From: Bog-473 sp963843365
Lineage (GTDB): Bacteria > Actinomycetota > Acidimicrobiia > Acidimicrobiales > RAAP-2
Assembly: GCA_963843365.1 (NCBI GenBank)
Contig: CAWJKG010000002.1
Span: forward strand, 124,001-188,000
Length of the DNA: 64,000 nucleotides
Direction of reading: 5' to 3'
The stretch's first letter is position 1. Each line of letters begins with the position of its first letter. Shown here piece after piece: positions 63,859 through 64,000 of the stretch. Position numbers and translations under genes: made by a program. The notes below the pieces were generated by a model. The model had not been told where the DNA came from, did not search any database, and saw only the letters and a program-made list of their open reading frames with translations.

Positions 63859-64000
63859 ATGGCCAGCGGGCGCCCGGTCGTGGGTGAGAAGAACCGATCG
63901 ACCGCCATCGTGCCCATCCGCATCGCCTCCGGAGATACCGACGAACCAGCGGATCCACGGCTGTCCGACGTCGACGAATGGGGACGTTCGGAACGGACTC
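63859..64000 (+). CDS. Start of a probable lysophospholipid acyltransferase (cut by window edge)
   Basis: From an ATG at 63859 the frame is open to the window end. It ends with a SDVDEWGRSERT segment, which resembles the N-terminus of 1-acyl-glycerol-3-phosphate acyltransferase-family proteins I recall from Acidimicrobiia. The catalytic NHxxxxD block would lie beyond the edge, so the call is tentative. Confidence 0.45.
   Translation, partial: MASGRPVVGEKNRSTAIVPIRIASGDTDEPADPRLSDVDEWGRSERT

Overview
The window is high-GC DNA from an actinobacterium. It is most likely an Acidimicrobiia-like member of the Actinomycetota. The main signs are adjacent F420-biosynthesis genes (cofD/fbiA and cofE/fbiB), two F420-type luciferase-like oxidoreductases, two P450s, paired steroid-type acyl-CoA dehydrogenases, a ManB-Trm112-SIS sugar cluster, and a secreted protein built from GYW-L-DGG-FSF repeats of a kind common in Acidimicrobiia. 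This placement is inferred from gene content; no rRNA lies in the window.

Layout. (1) 0-17.6 kb, dense core-type genes: an SCP2-like/PhyH dioxygenase, a CYP125-like P450 with two F420 oxidoreductases, a FadE26/FadE27-like dehydrogenase pair divergent from a thiolase, a mannose-phosphate operon (phosphomannomutase, Trm112-like protein, SIS isomerase), a CPBP protease and FtsH. Imperfect KstR-like TetR boxes lie before the P450 and between the dehydrogenases and the thiolase, which suggests sterol or isoprenoid side-chain catabolism. (2) 17.6-40.3 kb, an accessory stretch of smaller genes on mixed strands with many secreted or orphan proteins: a second SCP2-like/PhyH paralogue, an ATP-grasp protein, a GT4-like enzyme, a LigB dioxygenase, a six-repeat secreted protein, a GH65 acid-trehalase-like enzyme, methyltransferases and a class III cyclase with a Cys-pair N-terminus. 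A 19-bp motif recurs in its intergenic gaps. (3) 40.5-57.4 kb, cell-surface polysaccharide and cofactor genes: a GT2/membrane protein followed by a DUF5719-like protein; an overlapping operon of three GT4 enzymes and a GDP-deoxyhexose reductase; an acyl-CoA ligase/SDR pair; fbiA-fbiB; and an operon of BTAD regulator, Thr-rich membrane protein, ManC and epimerase. (4) 58.2-59.3 kb, a small insert holding one methyltransferase, bounded by a perfect 21-bp copy of the 3' end of a tRNA gene, which looks like an integration scar. (5) 59.3-64 kb: a second P450, a type B carboxylesterase, an NlpC/P60 hydrolase and the start of a probable acyltransferase.

How the genes fit together. ManB supplies mannose-1-phosphate, ManC makes GDP-mannose, an Rmd-like reductase could make a GDP-deoxymannose, and the GT4/GT2 enzymes would build a surface glycan. 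FbiA and FbiB supply F420 for the luciferase-like oxidoreductases. CYP125-like P450, ChsE-like dehydrogenases and thiolase fit oxidation followed by beta-oxidation of a branched isoprenoid side chain.

Four genes (ATP-grasp, GH65, GT2/membrane protein, carboxylesterase) each read as one protein only if a single extra base is removed. All four have a net +1, so sequencing or assembly insertions are the simplest explanation, although pseudogenes are possible.
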